64,000 nucleotides of DNA from Holdemania massiliensis (GTDB lineage Bacteria > Bacillota_I > Bacilli_A > Erysipelotrichales > Erysipelotrichaceae): NCBI RefSeq assembly GCF_022440805.1, contig NZ_JAKNTK010000001.1, positions 2,542,001 to 2,606,000 of the forward strand, written 5' to 3'. Made by a program: the position numbers and the translations under genes. This document shows, in pieces, positions 33,584-41,989 of this stretch (its first letter is position 1; the number at the start of each line of letters is the position of its first letter). The notes below the pieces were generated by a model. That model ran no database searches. It was not told where the DNA came from and was given only the letters and a program-made list of their open reading frames with translations.

Positions 33584-35497
33584 AATAGAGTAGAGGGAAA
33601 GTTTTAACTTTCGCCCCTCTCATTGAACCGTACGTACGGGTCTCGTATACGGCTCTACATTTATATCGAATCACAAACTCTTAAGATAGTATTCTAGGGG
33701 ATTGACTAAACCTGGTCTGTCCCCTTTCTTTATGCCTAAAACTTTTGGTGATAATGTAAAGTTTACGATATTCATCCCACTTCTTTTATACCACCCTAAT
33801 CTCGTGTTAGCACACTTATAGATATCTTCTTCGCTAAACTTACATTTGCTCACTATATTTAGCTTCATTAGATTTCTATATATCGTCTTTGGTTTCTTCC
33901 ATTGCTTGATGATGATACATCGTACCTTATGGCGTAGCCATTGCCCAAATTCATCAAGAAACATTTTAATGCTACCTATCTTAAAATAGTTTATCCAACC
34001 TCTTACAGTTTGATTTACTTTCGCAAATGTAACTGCCAGCGGTCTTGATATGGCATGTTTTCTCTTCATCAATGTTTTAATCTTAGAATACAGTCGTTTC
34101 TTTCTATCTTTCGTAGGTACGCATTTCCAATCTTGTCCATTCTTATAAAAGGTAAATCCTAGGAATTGCCCTTTCGTTGGGCGGACGACTTTTGTCTTTG
34201 TTGCACTCACTTTCAAGAATAGTTTTCTCTCTAGCCATGATGTCACTGACTTCATTACACGGTTCGCACTCATTTCGCTTTTGACGAAGATCATACAGTC
34301 ATCGGCGTATCTTACAAATTTAAGGTTTCTAGACTCTAGCTCTTTATCCAATTTATCTAAATAGATATTTGATAAAATAACGCTAATTGGTCCTCCTTGA
34401 GGTGTGCCAACCGTAGTACTTTTGACGAGTCCATCCTCTAACACACCTGCTCTTAGATAGGCTCTTATCAAATGTAATGTTGTTGCGTCATTGACATTCT
34501 CTCTTAAGATTGAAATTAATTTGTCATGATTTACGGTATCAAAGAATTTTTCAATATCCAAATCAACTATCCATTCGTATTCATCATTTAAGTTATTTAA
34601 CACTTCTTCCATTGCCATATGTGCACTTCGCCTTGGTCGAAATCCAAAACTATGTTCACTGAATATAGGCTCATAGATTTTTGTGAGTTCTTGTAGAATA
34701 GCTTGTTGGATAACTCGGTCAACAACGGTTGGTATTCCTAATGGTCTTTGTTTTCCATTTGGTTTTGGAATATAGACTCTTTTCACTGGCATGGGTCGAT
34801 ATTGCTTGTTCATTATCAAGGAAACAATTTCTTCTTGATATTGTCCAAACCCTTGTTCGACTTCTTGCACTGTCATCTTATCCATTCCAGGTGCTCCCTT
34901 GTTTTGTTTGACCTTTTTGATTGCCTTTTGCAAATTCTCTTCACTTAAAATCTTTTCCATTAATTTCATTTGCTGCTCCTCCTTCTACTTGTAAATCGAT
35001 TTGGAAACATCCCCACTACTTTCACCATCTGTGCTTACGATTCACAGTTCTAGGCTATCCTCATTTTCGGACTATCCAAACATTGCTTATAGCGATTCGC
35101 ACTCTATAAACGTTTCAGTCCTTCGGTATTTCTACCTACTATGACTTCATCTGACTTCTTGCGATAAACCTTTTTCGACCATGGGTACCATCACTGATTT
35201 TAAAGTTTATTGGACTTCCTTGTTCGCAAGATCTCCCAGGGTAAGACATATATCTTTCTCTTCACAACCTCTTGATTTACTGTCTTGGTTTTACGTTTAC
35301 CTTTTGGACTTTGGTTTGTACTGCAACCTTATCCACCATTTAGCCTCATCAAGTTTCTTTTCGTAAGCTCGAAAGATTCGCTACACCACTTCCTTCACCC
35401 ATGGTATCACTACCAACGGCTTGTGGTTCACTACACTTGGCGGCAACTACCCGTGACTGGACTTTCACCAGTTAGATATATGTCATGCCTGGCACAC
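33584..35497 (-). mobile_element. Group IIC-type intron, copy 2
   Basis: Same element as at 20982-22895, offset by exactly 12602 bases; the 432-aa protein is identical and the RNA parts I compared are the same. 5' end GTGTGCC at 35497; domain V at 33625-33655; 3' end near 33584. The insertion is 3 bases after the T-run of the IID terminator, in sense with that transcript. Flanking bases differ between the copies, so there is no long shared target; the shared feature is the terminator hairpin. Confidence 0.9.
33671..34969 (-). CDS. ltrA: Group II intron reverse transcriptase/maturase (copy 2)
   Basis: 432 aa, identical to the copy 1 protein (21069-22367): same RT motifs with YADD, same maturase domain X, no endonuclease domain. 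Identity at this level points to a recent move or to gene conversion. The two copies in the same direction 12.6 kb apart could recombine and delete pgi, yunB, glnN and nptA. Confidence 0.95.
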   Translation of the reverse strand: MKLMEKILSEENLQKAIKKVKQNKGAPGMDKMTVQEVEQGFGQYQEEIVSLIMNKQYRPMPVKRVYIPKPNGKQRPLGIPTVVDRVIQQAILQELTKIYEPIFSEHSFGFRPRRSAHMAMEEVLNNLNDEYEWIVDLDIEKFFDTVNHDKLISILRENVNDATTLHLIRAYLRAGVLEDGLVKSTTVGTPQGGPISVILSNIYLDKLDKELESRNLKFVRYADDCMIFVKSEMSANRVMKSVTSWLERKLFLKVSATKTKVVRPTKGQFLGFTFYKNGQDWKCVPTKDRKKRLYSKIKTLMKRKHAISRPLAVTFAKVNQTVRGWINYFKIGSIKMFLDEFGQWLRHKVRCIIIKQWKKPKTIYRNLMKLNIVSKCKFSEEDIYKCANTRLGWYKRSGMNIVNFTLSPKVLGIKKGDRPGLVNPLEYYLKSL

Positions 35498-35498
35498 A

Positions 35499-35529
35499 GC
35501 AAAAAAAGCAATGTCCGAAGACATTGCTT
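35499..35529 (-). terminator. Terminator of the PTS IIC-IID unit
   Basis: Minus strand AAGCAATGTC-TTCG-GACATTGCTT then TTTTT. A UUCG tetraloop caps a 10-bp perfect stem. Intron copy 2 starts right after it. Confidence 0.92.
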
Positions 35530-35543
35530 GTAAGAGTTTTGAA

Positions 35544-36383
35544 TTAAGCCAGAACTCCGAAGAAAGCCAGAACGATAGCGAACAGAACAACACAAAGGAT
35601 CAGCTTGTTGGAGTTCATCCACTTCTTGCCCAGCATCCAGTAGCACAGAGCTGCGAATAATGCAGGGAACAACGCAGGCATAATGCTGTCAGCATATTTC
35701 TGCAGGTTGAATTCATTGAACATTTCTTCGCCAGTTTCTGGATCAATACCTAAGCTCATTTTCAGAGTAGCCAGAGGGAACTTAACGTTCAGCGCGATCA
35801 TGCCGCCGACAACGGTCAAGCCCAGAACAGAAGCAGCTTCTGTCAGAGCGTTCATCGTGCCAGACAGGGAAGTAACCAGCTTAACGCCTTGTTCATAGCC
35901 CATGTCAAACATCTTTGTACGGAATAACAGGACAGCAACCATCCAGATTTCCCAAATAGCAATACCTAATGCATTGCCTTCCAGAGCCATTGTTGCAGCG
36001 ATAGATCCGAAGACCGCACCCGCGATCATACCGAAGATTGTATCACCGATACCAGCAAATGGTCCCATTAACGCTGTCTTAATCGAAGCAGCAACATCCA
36101 AACCTGTACCAGATTCAGCTGTCTGTTCTTCGATAGCGATATTCATACCAACAATGATATCACCCATTGCAGGCTGTGTGTTGAAGAATACAGAATGTGT
36201 TCTCAACGCTTTCTGCTTCAGCTCAGGACGATCGCCATACAGCTTGTCGATAACCGGCAGCATGGTGGTCAGGTAGCCTAAGCCCTGCATACGTTCATAG
36301 TTCCAGCCAATCTGAGAGTTCCAGATCCAGCGCAGATTCAGACTTCTTAATTCCTTTTTAGTGAACTTCTTACTATTCGTCAT
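35544..36383 (-). CDS. Mannose-family PTS component IID
   Basis: 279 aa. Typical EIID-Man: the N-terminal helix, NYERMQGLGYLTTMLPVIDKLY, FFNTQPAMGDIIVGMNIAIEEQ and the Gly-rich MGPFAGIGDTIFGMIAGAVFGS; membrane helices in the C-terminal half. Forms the sugar channel with IIC. It overlaps the IIC gene by 11 bases, and its Shine-Dalgarno (GGAGG) lies inside the IIC coding end. Ends in the terminator that hosts intron copy 2. Confidence 0.93.
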   Translation of the reverse strand: MTNSKKFTKKELRSLNLRWIWNSQIGWNYERMQGLGYLTTMLPVIDKLYGDRPELKQKALRTHSVFFNTQPAMGDIIVGMNIAIEEQTAESGTGLDVAASIKTALMGPFAGIGDTIFGMIAGAVFGSIAATMALEGNALGIAIWEIWMVAVLLFRTKMFDMGYEQGVKLVTSLSGTMNALTEAASVLGLTVVGGMIALNVKFPLATLKMSLGIDPETGEEMFNEFNLQKYADSIMPALFPALFAALCYWMLGKKWMNSNKLILCVVLFAIVLAFFGVLA

Positions 36384-37161
36384 AATCGTCGTCGCCTCCC
36401 TGTGCAGCGCCTGCAGCTAACTTAGCAGTAGCATTCTGATAAGTGATCAAAGCTGCGGCTGTACCGATCAAGGCAATACCCAGAATCGGCATATTGATAT
36501 AAGCGGCTAATACGAAGCCCAGGATAATGAACTGCGGCTTCTTCAGAACTGGCAGGTAACGCATCAAGATTGCGAAACCAACGACTGGCAGCAAGCCGCC
36601 AGCGAATTTGAAGCCGTTCATGATGAATGCCGGAATGATCTTGATCAGAGTGTCAACAACGCCCTGGCCAGCAACCAGCAGTAACAGAACAGGCAATCCA
36701 CGGGACAGGCCCCAAGGAATAATACCTAATGTGTTCATCAGTGCAATACCCTTAGTGTTGTCTTCTTCAACATACTTGTCAGCGATGTGCTGGAATGCAG
36801 TGTTGGAGAAACGAGCCAGAATATCCAACTGTGTGAATAATGCAGCTAATGCGATACCGATTGAAGAAGCCATTGCAATCGGGTCAGCGCCGGAAGCAGC
36901 GCCTAAGGCTGTAGCGATCATACCCGAAGAAGTGATGTTCGGAATCGAAGCTCCTCCGTATGTGCCAGCGCCTAACTGTGTCATCTGTAACGTACCACCA
37001 ACAACTAAGCCGTATCTCATATCGCCTACGACAAGGCCGGTGAATAAGCATGCAAGAATACAGTTGTTGAAACCGATGTTCCAAGACAAACTATCGATGA
37101 TGCTCCAAAATGCCCATGCTGTAATCAGCAGGATTTGGATAATACTCAACCCTCCAGACAT
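36373..37161 (-). CDS. Mannose-family PTS component IIC
   Basis: 262 aa with several helices. It starts MSGGLSIIQILLITAWAFW and has the conserved GLVVGDMRYGLVVGGTLQMTQLGAG with the sugar-pathway residues. Ends in an acidic tail (GGDDDYDE). ATG 37161 has GGGAGG upstream; the long upstream in-frame region (to 37266) is Arg/Lys-rich leader and not protein-like. IIA and IIB are elsewhere in the window. The substrate (mannose, fructose, sorbose or an amino sugar) is not decided by sequence. Confidence 0.93.
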   Translation of the reverse strand: MSGGLSIIQILLITAWAFWSIIDSLSWNIGFNNCILACLFTGLVVGDMRYGLVVGGTLQMTQLGAGTYGGASIPNITSSGMIATALGAASGADPIAMASSIGIALAALFTQLDILARFSNTAFQHIADKYVEEDNTKGIALMNTLGIIPWGLSRGLPVLLLLVAGQGVVDTLIKIIPAFIMNGFKFAGGLLPVVGFAILMRYLPVLKKPQFIILGFVLAAYINMPILGIALIGTAAALITYQNATAKLAAGAAQGGDDDYDE

Positions 37162-37280
37162 AAATAGTCCTCCCTTTCTAACCTTTTGTGTCTTTGGTTT
37201 TTTCCGGTTGCCCGGACCCTCGAAAACAATTTCTCTGTACCTCGGCCCACGTGGCTTCTTACGCAACGCCGCAGTTCAGA

Positions 37281-37294
37281 TGTAACCGTTTTCT
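37281..37294. promoter_or_regulatory. cre-like box in the IIC leader
   Basis: TGTAACCGTTTTCT matches the CcpA consensus TGWAARCGYTWNCW at 13 of 14 positions. It lies just downstream of the expected transcription start (about 37298), a roadblock position for CcpA. Confidence 0.55.
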
Positions 37295-37304
37295 CGATGA
37301 TTAA

Positions 37305-37333
37305 ATGATACACTAGAAAGTGGGATTTGTAAA
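37305..37333 (-). promoter_or_regulatory. Promoter of the PTS IIC-IID unit
   Basis: Minus strand TTTACA (37328-37333), 17 bp, TATCAT (37305-37310). About 137 nt of leader follow before IIC. The region 37334-37800 shows no gene. Confidence 0.65.
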
Positions 37334-37803
37334 GCCTCAACACATATTTTTCACATAATTCAAAGAAATTTTCACAAAATTAGAACCGCAATTTATGCAT
37401 TAAACAAATGGATGAATATTCCCAATTCGCCCTGTATACAAGCATTATTAATAATTATGATTATAAATTCAGAGAGCTGTTTCCACGCCGTTTTTTCTTC
37501 TAAAACTTTCACAATTTTCTTGTTTGTTTCATAAAATTGTTATGTTTTCCATATGAAATTGAGCTTTTATTATTGTATTCATCAGGCTCCCGTTTTAGAA
37601 CTTCTCTGATTCACAGTGACAAGAAACTGAACTTAGCATACAGAATGACTGCCTCGGCCAAGTCTGCGATGTTATCTGGTTTAGATCTACCCTGTCTGGA
37701 TTTCAATATGAATCAAATATCCCAAAAAAGTTTATGATCTCCTTTCTTATCACTGTATTCGAGATTATCTGAGCGCTCGGTCTTATGTGATGCCTGTGGA
37801 TAG

Positions 37804-37852
37804 ATCAGACAAATCCGTGCAGAAATTCTTGCCTTGTCTGATTTTGCTTTTT
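37804..37852 (+). terminator. Orphan plus-strand terminator
   Basis: ATCAGACAA (37804-37812) pairs perfectly with TTGTCTGAT (37834-37842), followed by a T-rich tail. No plus-strand gene lies upstream in 37340-37800, so it may end an unseen small RNA. Confidence 0.5.
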
Positions 37853-37949
37853 CAGCACGGCCGACAAAGCTGTTTTTCTGTTGCCGACTTGATTTGAGTC
37901 TTATCCTTTATGAGAAGCCTTTTCCCCTTTTGAACATCCCTTCCAAGCA

Positions 37950-37977
37950 AAAAGAAAAACAGGATTGCTCCTGTTTA
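37950..37977 (-). terminator. Terminator of the M28-like gene
   Basis: Minus strand AAACAGGA-GCAA-TCCTGTTT then TTCTTTTT. It has the same GCAA tetraloop design as the degV terminator. Confidence 0.85.
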
Positions 37978-38943
37978 AGAAATTTGTTTAGCTAGTTCAG
38001 TCAGATCTTTGGCTAAAGCTTCAATTTTCTCCCGTTCCACTTCATCGTCATGATTCGTCGCGGTATTCTCAACAATCAATGAACCATTCATATTTTTCCC
38101 GCGGCAGACGATCATTCCTTTTTCATAGAAGGACAGCGACGTATACTTTACATGATCTTCATCGACTAAGCTCATGTGCAGCTTAGCATCCCCATCCTGC
38201 CGCTTCACAATCGCCTCCAGCTTTTCAGCATTGCCTTTGCTGGCTTCAAAATAACCAATGCCCAAGCGCGGTCCTTTGCCGACGCAGTCCAAAATAATCA
38301 CATTGCGGTCCTTAATCGTGTTGGGAAGCGCATCCCGAAGCATATAGTCGCCGACATGCGTTCCATTTCCGCCGTCAGTCAGCACAAATGCCACCTGATC
38401 CCGAAGCTTTTCCGGTAGCTGCTGAGCAATCAGATAGGCCGTAATCACCCCTGAAGTATTTCGATTCAGATTTACTTTATTGCCGATGCGGAATGTCATC
38501 ATAAAGGAAATGACAATCAGAAGAATCAACACCCCCAATATCAGCACGGACATAACAAAATTATCCTCGAAGTTAATCCGGCGGCCCAACCCCAGCAATA
38601 AAATTAACCCCAGCACCATGCTTAAGATCGCCGGCGTATTCATCGGCAGGAAAGAAGAAGAAAAACTGGCATTGCCGTCCAGCGGAAAATAACGAATCGG
38701 ATTGCCGAAATCATGATTCAGCGTATCGTAATGAGCTACAAAAATCGTTTTTGCCTTGCCGACATTGCCGATCATCAAATTCATGCCCTTCGTTCTTTTT
38801 TTCTTTCCCATCGCACCGCGTACAGAATAACCCAATGCTTGGAAATCCTTGCCGATCTCATTGCAGAAAAAATTCTTTTCCTTGCGGGTAAACCGACGTC
38901 CAATTGTTAAACCATATTTTATAATCAAATCATCAATATTCAT
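37975..38943 (-). CDS. M28-like peptidase with transmembrane insertion
   Basis: 322 aa. The N-terminal 90 residues hold FVAHYDTLNHDFG, the His-x-Asp metal motif of the M28/M20 zinc peptidases. Two hydrophobic helices follow (about 105-160; ILSMVLGLILLLGLG and VMSVLILGVLILLIVISFM). The catalytic fold then resumes with NTSGVITAYLIAQ, VAFVLTDGGNGTHVGDY and DEDHVKYTSLSFYEKGM. I cannot see all ligands, so activity is not certain. ATG 38943 has GGAGG 5 bases upstream. Next to a small membrane protein gene (38979) on the same strand. Confidence 0.65.
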   Translation of the reverse strand: MNIDDLIIKYGLTIGRRFTRKEKNFFCNEIGKDFQALGYSVRGAMGKKKRTKGMNLMIGNVGKAKTIFVAHYDTLNHDFGNPIRYFPLDGNASFSSSFLPMNTPAILSMVLGLILLLGLGRRINFEDNFVMSVLILGVLILLIVISFMMTFRIGNKVNLNRNTSGVITAYLIAQQLPEKLRDQVAFVLTDGGNGTHVGDYMLRDALPNTIKDRNVIILDCVGKGPRLGIGYFEASKGNAEKLEAIVKRQDGDAKLHMSLVDEDHVKYTSLSFYEKGMIVCRGKNMNGSLIVENTATNHDDEVEREKIEALAKDLTELAKQIS

Positions 38944-38978
38944 CATAACCTCCAGCGGATATTTGCTTTCCCGTCCAC

Positions 38979-39488
38979 TTATTTCTTTCTGCCCCACTTC
39001 TCCGGCCATTTAAACGGCGAATTTTTCATCTTTGCCTGCTGCTGCCGATGGGCTTCCTTATCTGGTACAAATTTGTTGAAGCAATGCACCAGTTTGGTAC
39101 TGCTGTAAGCATTGATAAACACAAATTCTTCCTCGCTGACGCGAACCACCAGCATATCCATTCCGGCTTTTCCCTGACGGAACACCCATTCCTGTACCTC
39201 ATCCCAGCGAACCATCTGGCACAGCTCTTCATCGCCCCGCGTATAAACGACAAAATAATCTGGATAGGCCTCTAACAAGATATAGTTAGGCGTCTTCCAT
39301 AAAACCAGCAGCGCTACAACAATCAGAACAGCTCCGACAATCCAAACAAATTTTGCTGCAATCATCAAAATTCCTACCAGAATGCAGACAATAATCGACA
39401 TGTACGGCTTGATATTAATCGAAACAACGGGTTTTCCCGACTGCGGCAAATCGGCGATCCGACACAGTTTCGCTCTCATTTCTTCCAT
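38979..39488 (-). CDS. Small membrane protein, unknown
   Basis: 169 aa: a short N-terminus, two adjacent helices (about 30-75; SIIVCILVGILMIAAKFVW and GAVLIVVALLVLW), then a soluble domain of about 90 residues (YFVVYTRGDEELCQMVRWDEVQEWV) with a basic tail (KWPEKWGRKK). It resembles PH-like YcxB/YdbS-type architectures (two helices then a beta domain) but I do not assign it. Start at ATG 39488 with GAGGTG upstream. It runs 35 bases ahead of the M28-like gene. Confidence 0.6.
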   Translation of the reverse strand: MEEMRAKLCRIADLPQSGKPVVSINIKPYMSIIVCILVGILMIAAKFVWIVGAVLIVVALLVLWKTPNYILLEAYPDYFVVYTRGDEELCQMVRWDEVQEWVFRQGKAGMDMLVVRVSEEEFVFINAYSSTKLVHCFNKFVPDKEAHRQQQAKMKNSPFKWPEKWGRKK

Positions 39489-39670
39489 TGATTTCACCTC
39501 TTGCGTTTCATTATAACAAAATTCCCTCTGTTCGTCATTCAAAATTCGACGCGAAACCGAAAGCGCTGTCAGAATCCCATTTCGTAATTCTTCATTTTCC
39601 CTCGTTTTTTCCTGGATTTTTGATATAATGGAAAAGAAAACCGAATCAATCAGTTGAGGAGTGAGGATGT

Positions 39671-40150
39671 ATGTGGATTGTAGCGTTTATTACCGTGGTG
39701 GCAGTATTGATTTTCGCCTCGCGGATGAAAGAGTTAAAGAATGCGCGCGAAGCGATCGCCGCGGCCGGGGGAATCAGTTCCAAATATCAGTGTATGGATT
39801 TTTCCAAAGGTCCGAAAATTGCTTATATTACCCTGTCGATCGTCGGCATTATTTCAGGAATCTACGGTTATACAATTGAAGATTATACGACAGTTGCCTT
39901 GGGGGTTCTGATATTCTTTTTGTTTCTGGCGGAATTCTTCATGGCCAACATTCAGTACAAGTTCTATTACAGCAGCACCGCCTTTATCAACCGCGGTAAA
40001 GTCGTGCGTTACAAAAGCATCAAAGACTTTGAGAAGAAAAAAATGCCGATGGCCTTTGTTGCCGTCATCACCTTTAGCGGTGACAAGCATTTAGTTCCGC
40101 CTAAGGCTCTGGCTATCATCAAAGAACAGATGCAGAAAAAGGAAAAATAA
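39671..40150 (+). CDS. Small membrane protein, unknown
   Basis: 159 aa: an N-terminal helix (WIVAFITVVAVLIFASRM), two central helices (about 50-85), then a soluble segment ending SGDKHLVPPKALAIIKEQM. The arrangement is like that of the divergent neighbour at 38979, so they may be related. AGGATG lies before ATG 39671. A TATAAT -10 is seen at about 39622. The function is unknown. Confidence 0.7.
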   Translation: MWIVAFITVVAVLIFASRMKELKNAREAIAAAGGISSKYQCMDFSKGPKIAYITLSIVGIISGIYGYTIEDYTTVALGVLIFFLFLAEFFMANIQYKFYYSSTAFINRGKVVRYKSIKDFEKKKMPMAFVAVITFSGDKHLVPPKALAIIKEQMQKKEK

Positions 40151-40155
40151 AACAG

Positions 40156-40180
40156 AAAATCCGCCGCGTGCGGATTTTTT
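40156..40180 (+). terminator. Terminator between 39671 gene and HAD gene
   Basis: AAAATCCGC pairs with GCGGATTTT, then TT. It may serve both convergent genes. Confidence 0.75.
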
Positions 40181-40203
40181 ATTTTCGTGCTTATTCGTCT
40201 GTT

Positions 40204-40971
40204 CTATTCTTCCATCAGCCTTTCAAGCGCTTCCGCCAAGGAACTGACCACAATCTGCGCTTCGTGTCTGACCGAAGCGGGAGAAGTATGGAAGGTAAAG
40301 CTGGGGGAAGTGGAGCGCAGCAGAGGAATATCATTATAAGAATCGCCGATTCCGGCAATCGTCTTAAGCTGCAGATGACGTTTTAGCACTTCAATCCCGA
40401 AGCCTTTGGAACAGCCGCGCCGGGCTACATCAATCCAAACTTCATTCTGGAAGGCCTCCAGTTCAGGAAACATGCGATTGATCCGATCCGCCTCTAATCG
40501 CGCTCGATCCTCTGTAGCAGCATACAAAGACAATCCAAAAATCTCGGCCGTCAGTTCATCCAGCTGCGAAAAAGCGCGGTAAGGAATGGCTGTCAGAATC
40601 GAAGCGGAAGGCGGAAGCTGACCATCCGGCTGTCTTTGACAGAAGGTTCCTTCACTGGTCTGATAATAAAAATCAATTTCTTTGTCCAACGAGCGGCTGA
40701 CCCGAAAAGCGGTTTCCCGGTCAATACAGGCTTTATATAGAGTTCGGCCAGCGTGATCCAGAATCAGCGTCCCGCTGCTGAGAATCATGAAGTCACAGCG
40801 CAGCTGACCCTGAATCGGCGCAGCAACCCCGGAAAGCGGACGTCCCGTACATAAGCCAAACAGATGTCCCTGCGCTTGAAACGTGCGAATCTGTTTGAGA
40901 TCATCGTTTTTAAACTGACCTTTAAAAAATAACGTACCGTCAAAATCACTGGCTAATACCTTCATGGACAT
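40204..40971 (-). CDS. Cof-type HAD hydrolase
   Basis: 255 aa. Motif I is ASDFDGTLFFKG, motif II is the MILSSGTLI segment, motif III has the Lys of GCSKGFGIEVL and motif IV is GIGDSYNDIPLL. The long cap of type C2 (about 85-185) marks the Cof subgroup, phosphatases of sugar phosphates, PLP or FMN. The start has GGAG upstream. It is transcribed toward its convergent neighbour. Confidence 0.92.
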   Translation of the reverse strand: MSMKVLASDFDGTLFFKGQFKNDDLKQIRTFQAQGHLFGLCTGRPLSGVAAPIQGQLRCDFMILSSGTLILDHAGRTLYKACIDRETAFRVSRSLDKEIDFYYQTSEGTFCQRQPDGQLPPSASILTAIPYRAFSQLDELTAEIFGLSLYAATEDRARLEADRINRMFPELEAFQNEVWIDVARRGCSKGFGIEVLKRHLQLKTIAGIGDSYNDIPLLRSTSPSFTFHTSPASVRHEAQIVVSSLAEALERLMEE

Positions 40972-41104
40972 GGTTCTCCTTCTTTTCTGTTTCTCTGACC
41001 TCTGTCAAAAATCATTTCGTACTGTTTATCATTATACTGACTGAACACTTTCTGTCAAAGACAAAACCAATGCGCCCGCGGCAAATCCACCTGCTTTCAT
41101 AACT

Positions 41105-41148
41105 TAAAAAAACAGCCGGCTCCGGTTTGCCCGGTCCAGCTGCTTCTT
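41105..41148 (-). terminator. Terminator of the IIB gene
   Basis: Minus strand AGCTGGACCGG-GCAAA-CCGGAGCCGGCT then TTTTTTT, imperfect stem. Confidence 0.7.
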
Positions 41149-41173
41149 TTCATTTCAGTTTTGCTTAACCTGA

Positions 41174-41656
41174 TTAAAGGTCTTTGATCAGCGGCATGAA
41201 GTCGATTTTTTCTTCTGTCGGAACCATCTGCGCTGTAAACTTAACGCCTCTGTCCGTCAGTTCTCTGAACGCAGCGACATCTTCCGGCGTAACGCTGACC
41301 GAACGCTTAACCTGCGTTGAGCCATGCTTGTTGGACATGTTGCCGACATTGACAACCGGGAACATATAACCGGCATCCGCAACCTGCTTAATCGTCTTTG
41401 GACCTTTCAGAACGACAAAGATACGATCCGTCGGATAAGCTTCGCTTTTCAGTCTGTCTGCTGCTTTTTCAGCTGGCAGAATCGACAGTTTAACTGTGGA
41501 TGGGCAAGCCATCTTCAGCGCGATTTTCTGAATTTCATCCTTCGCTGCCATATCATCGATAACCATGATACGCGTAGCGTTTAAAGTATTCGTCCAGACA
41601 GCTGCAACCTGACCGTGGATCAATCTTTCGTCAATACGAACATTTACAATTTCCAT
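41174..41656 (-). CDS. Mannose-family PTS component IIB
   Basis: 160 aa: EIIB-Man. NVRIDERLIHGQVAAVWTN holds the phospho-acceptor His at residue 14, and the middle VIDDMAAKDEIQK and FPVVNVGNMSNKHGSTQV are typical. It receives phosphate from IIA and gives it to the incoming sugar. The gene is monocistronic with its own cre-controlled promoter, 4 kb from IIC-IID. AGGGAGG lies upstream. Confidence 0.93.
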   Translation of the reverse strand: MEIVNVRIDERLIHGQVAAVWTNTLNATRIMVIDDMAAKDEIQKIALKMACPSTVKLSILPAEKAADRLKSEAYPTDRIFVVLKGPKTIKQVADAGYMFPVVNVGNMSNKHGSTQVKRSVSVTPEDVAAFRELTDRGVKFTAQMVPTEEKIDFMPLIKDL

Positions 41657-41674
41657 AAGTGTAATTCCTCCCTT

Positions 41675-41688
41675 TGTAAGCGTTTAAT
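41675..41688. promoter_or_regulatory. cre-like box at the IIB promoter
   Basis: TGTAAGCGTTTAAT matches the cre consensus at 13 of 14 positions. It lies just downstream of the expected start site (about 41694). Confidence 0.65.
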
Positions 41689-41700
41689 TTGACTATTCCC

Positions 41701-41729
41701 ATTTTAGCGTAATTCCAGGGTCGTGTCAA
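41701..41729 (-). promoter_or_regulatory. Promoter of the IIB gene
   Basis: Minus strand TTGACA (41724-41729), 17 bp, TAAAAT (41701-41706), a near-consensus sigma-A promoter. Confidence 0.8.
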
Positions 41730-41829
41730 TATTTCCATTTGGACACTCCCTGTGCTTTGTCTAAATGTTATTTCGGTCGATCCTTGAAAATCACGCTCAA
41801 CAGAGGTGATTGAAGATGTTTTTCCAATT

Positions 41830-41843
41830 ATTAAGCGCTTACA
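41830..41843. promoter_or_regulatory. Second cre-like box
   Basis: On the minus strand TGTAAGCGCTTAAT, 13 of 14 to the cre consensus. It lies about 140 bp upstream of the IIB start site and about 100 bp upstream of the EEP promoter, so it could act on either. Confidence 0.5.
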
Positions 41844-41941
41844 TTGAAATTTGAAATTTTCTTCGGCTATAAATTTTTTTGGTTAGCGCCTGTGAACTTT
41901 CTGTGAAACACTTTCAGAAACAATCTTTCATCCCTTTTGCT

Positions 41942-41970
41942 TTGTAAAACCCGGTAAACTTGAGTATAAT
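41942..41970 (+). promoter_or_regulatory. Promoter of the EEP-chrA unit
   Basis: TTGTAA (41942-41947), 17 bp, perfect TATAAT (41965-41970). Confidence 0.65.
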
Positions 41971-41989
41971 GAAAAACGGCGGTGATGAA

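Noticed and set aside
37537..37737. 66-codon frame in the gap before the M28-like gene
   Set aside because: No ribosome site and no protein-like pattern.
41820..41960. Riboswitch in the leader before the EEP gene
   Set aside because: No known aptamer motif; only a cre-like box and a promoter are visible.
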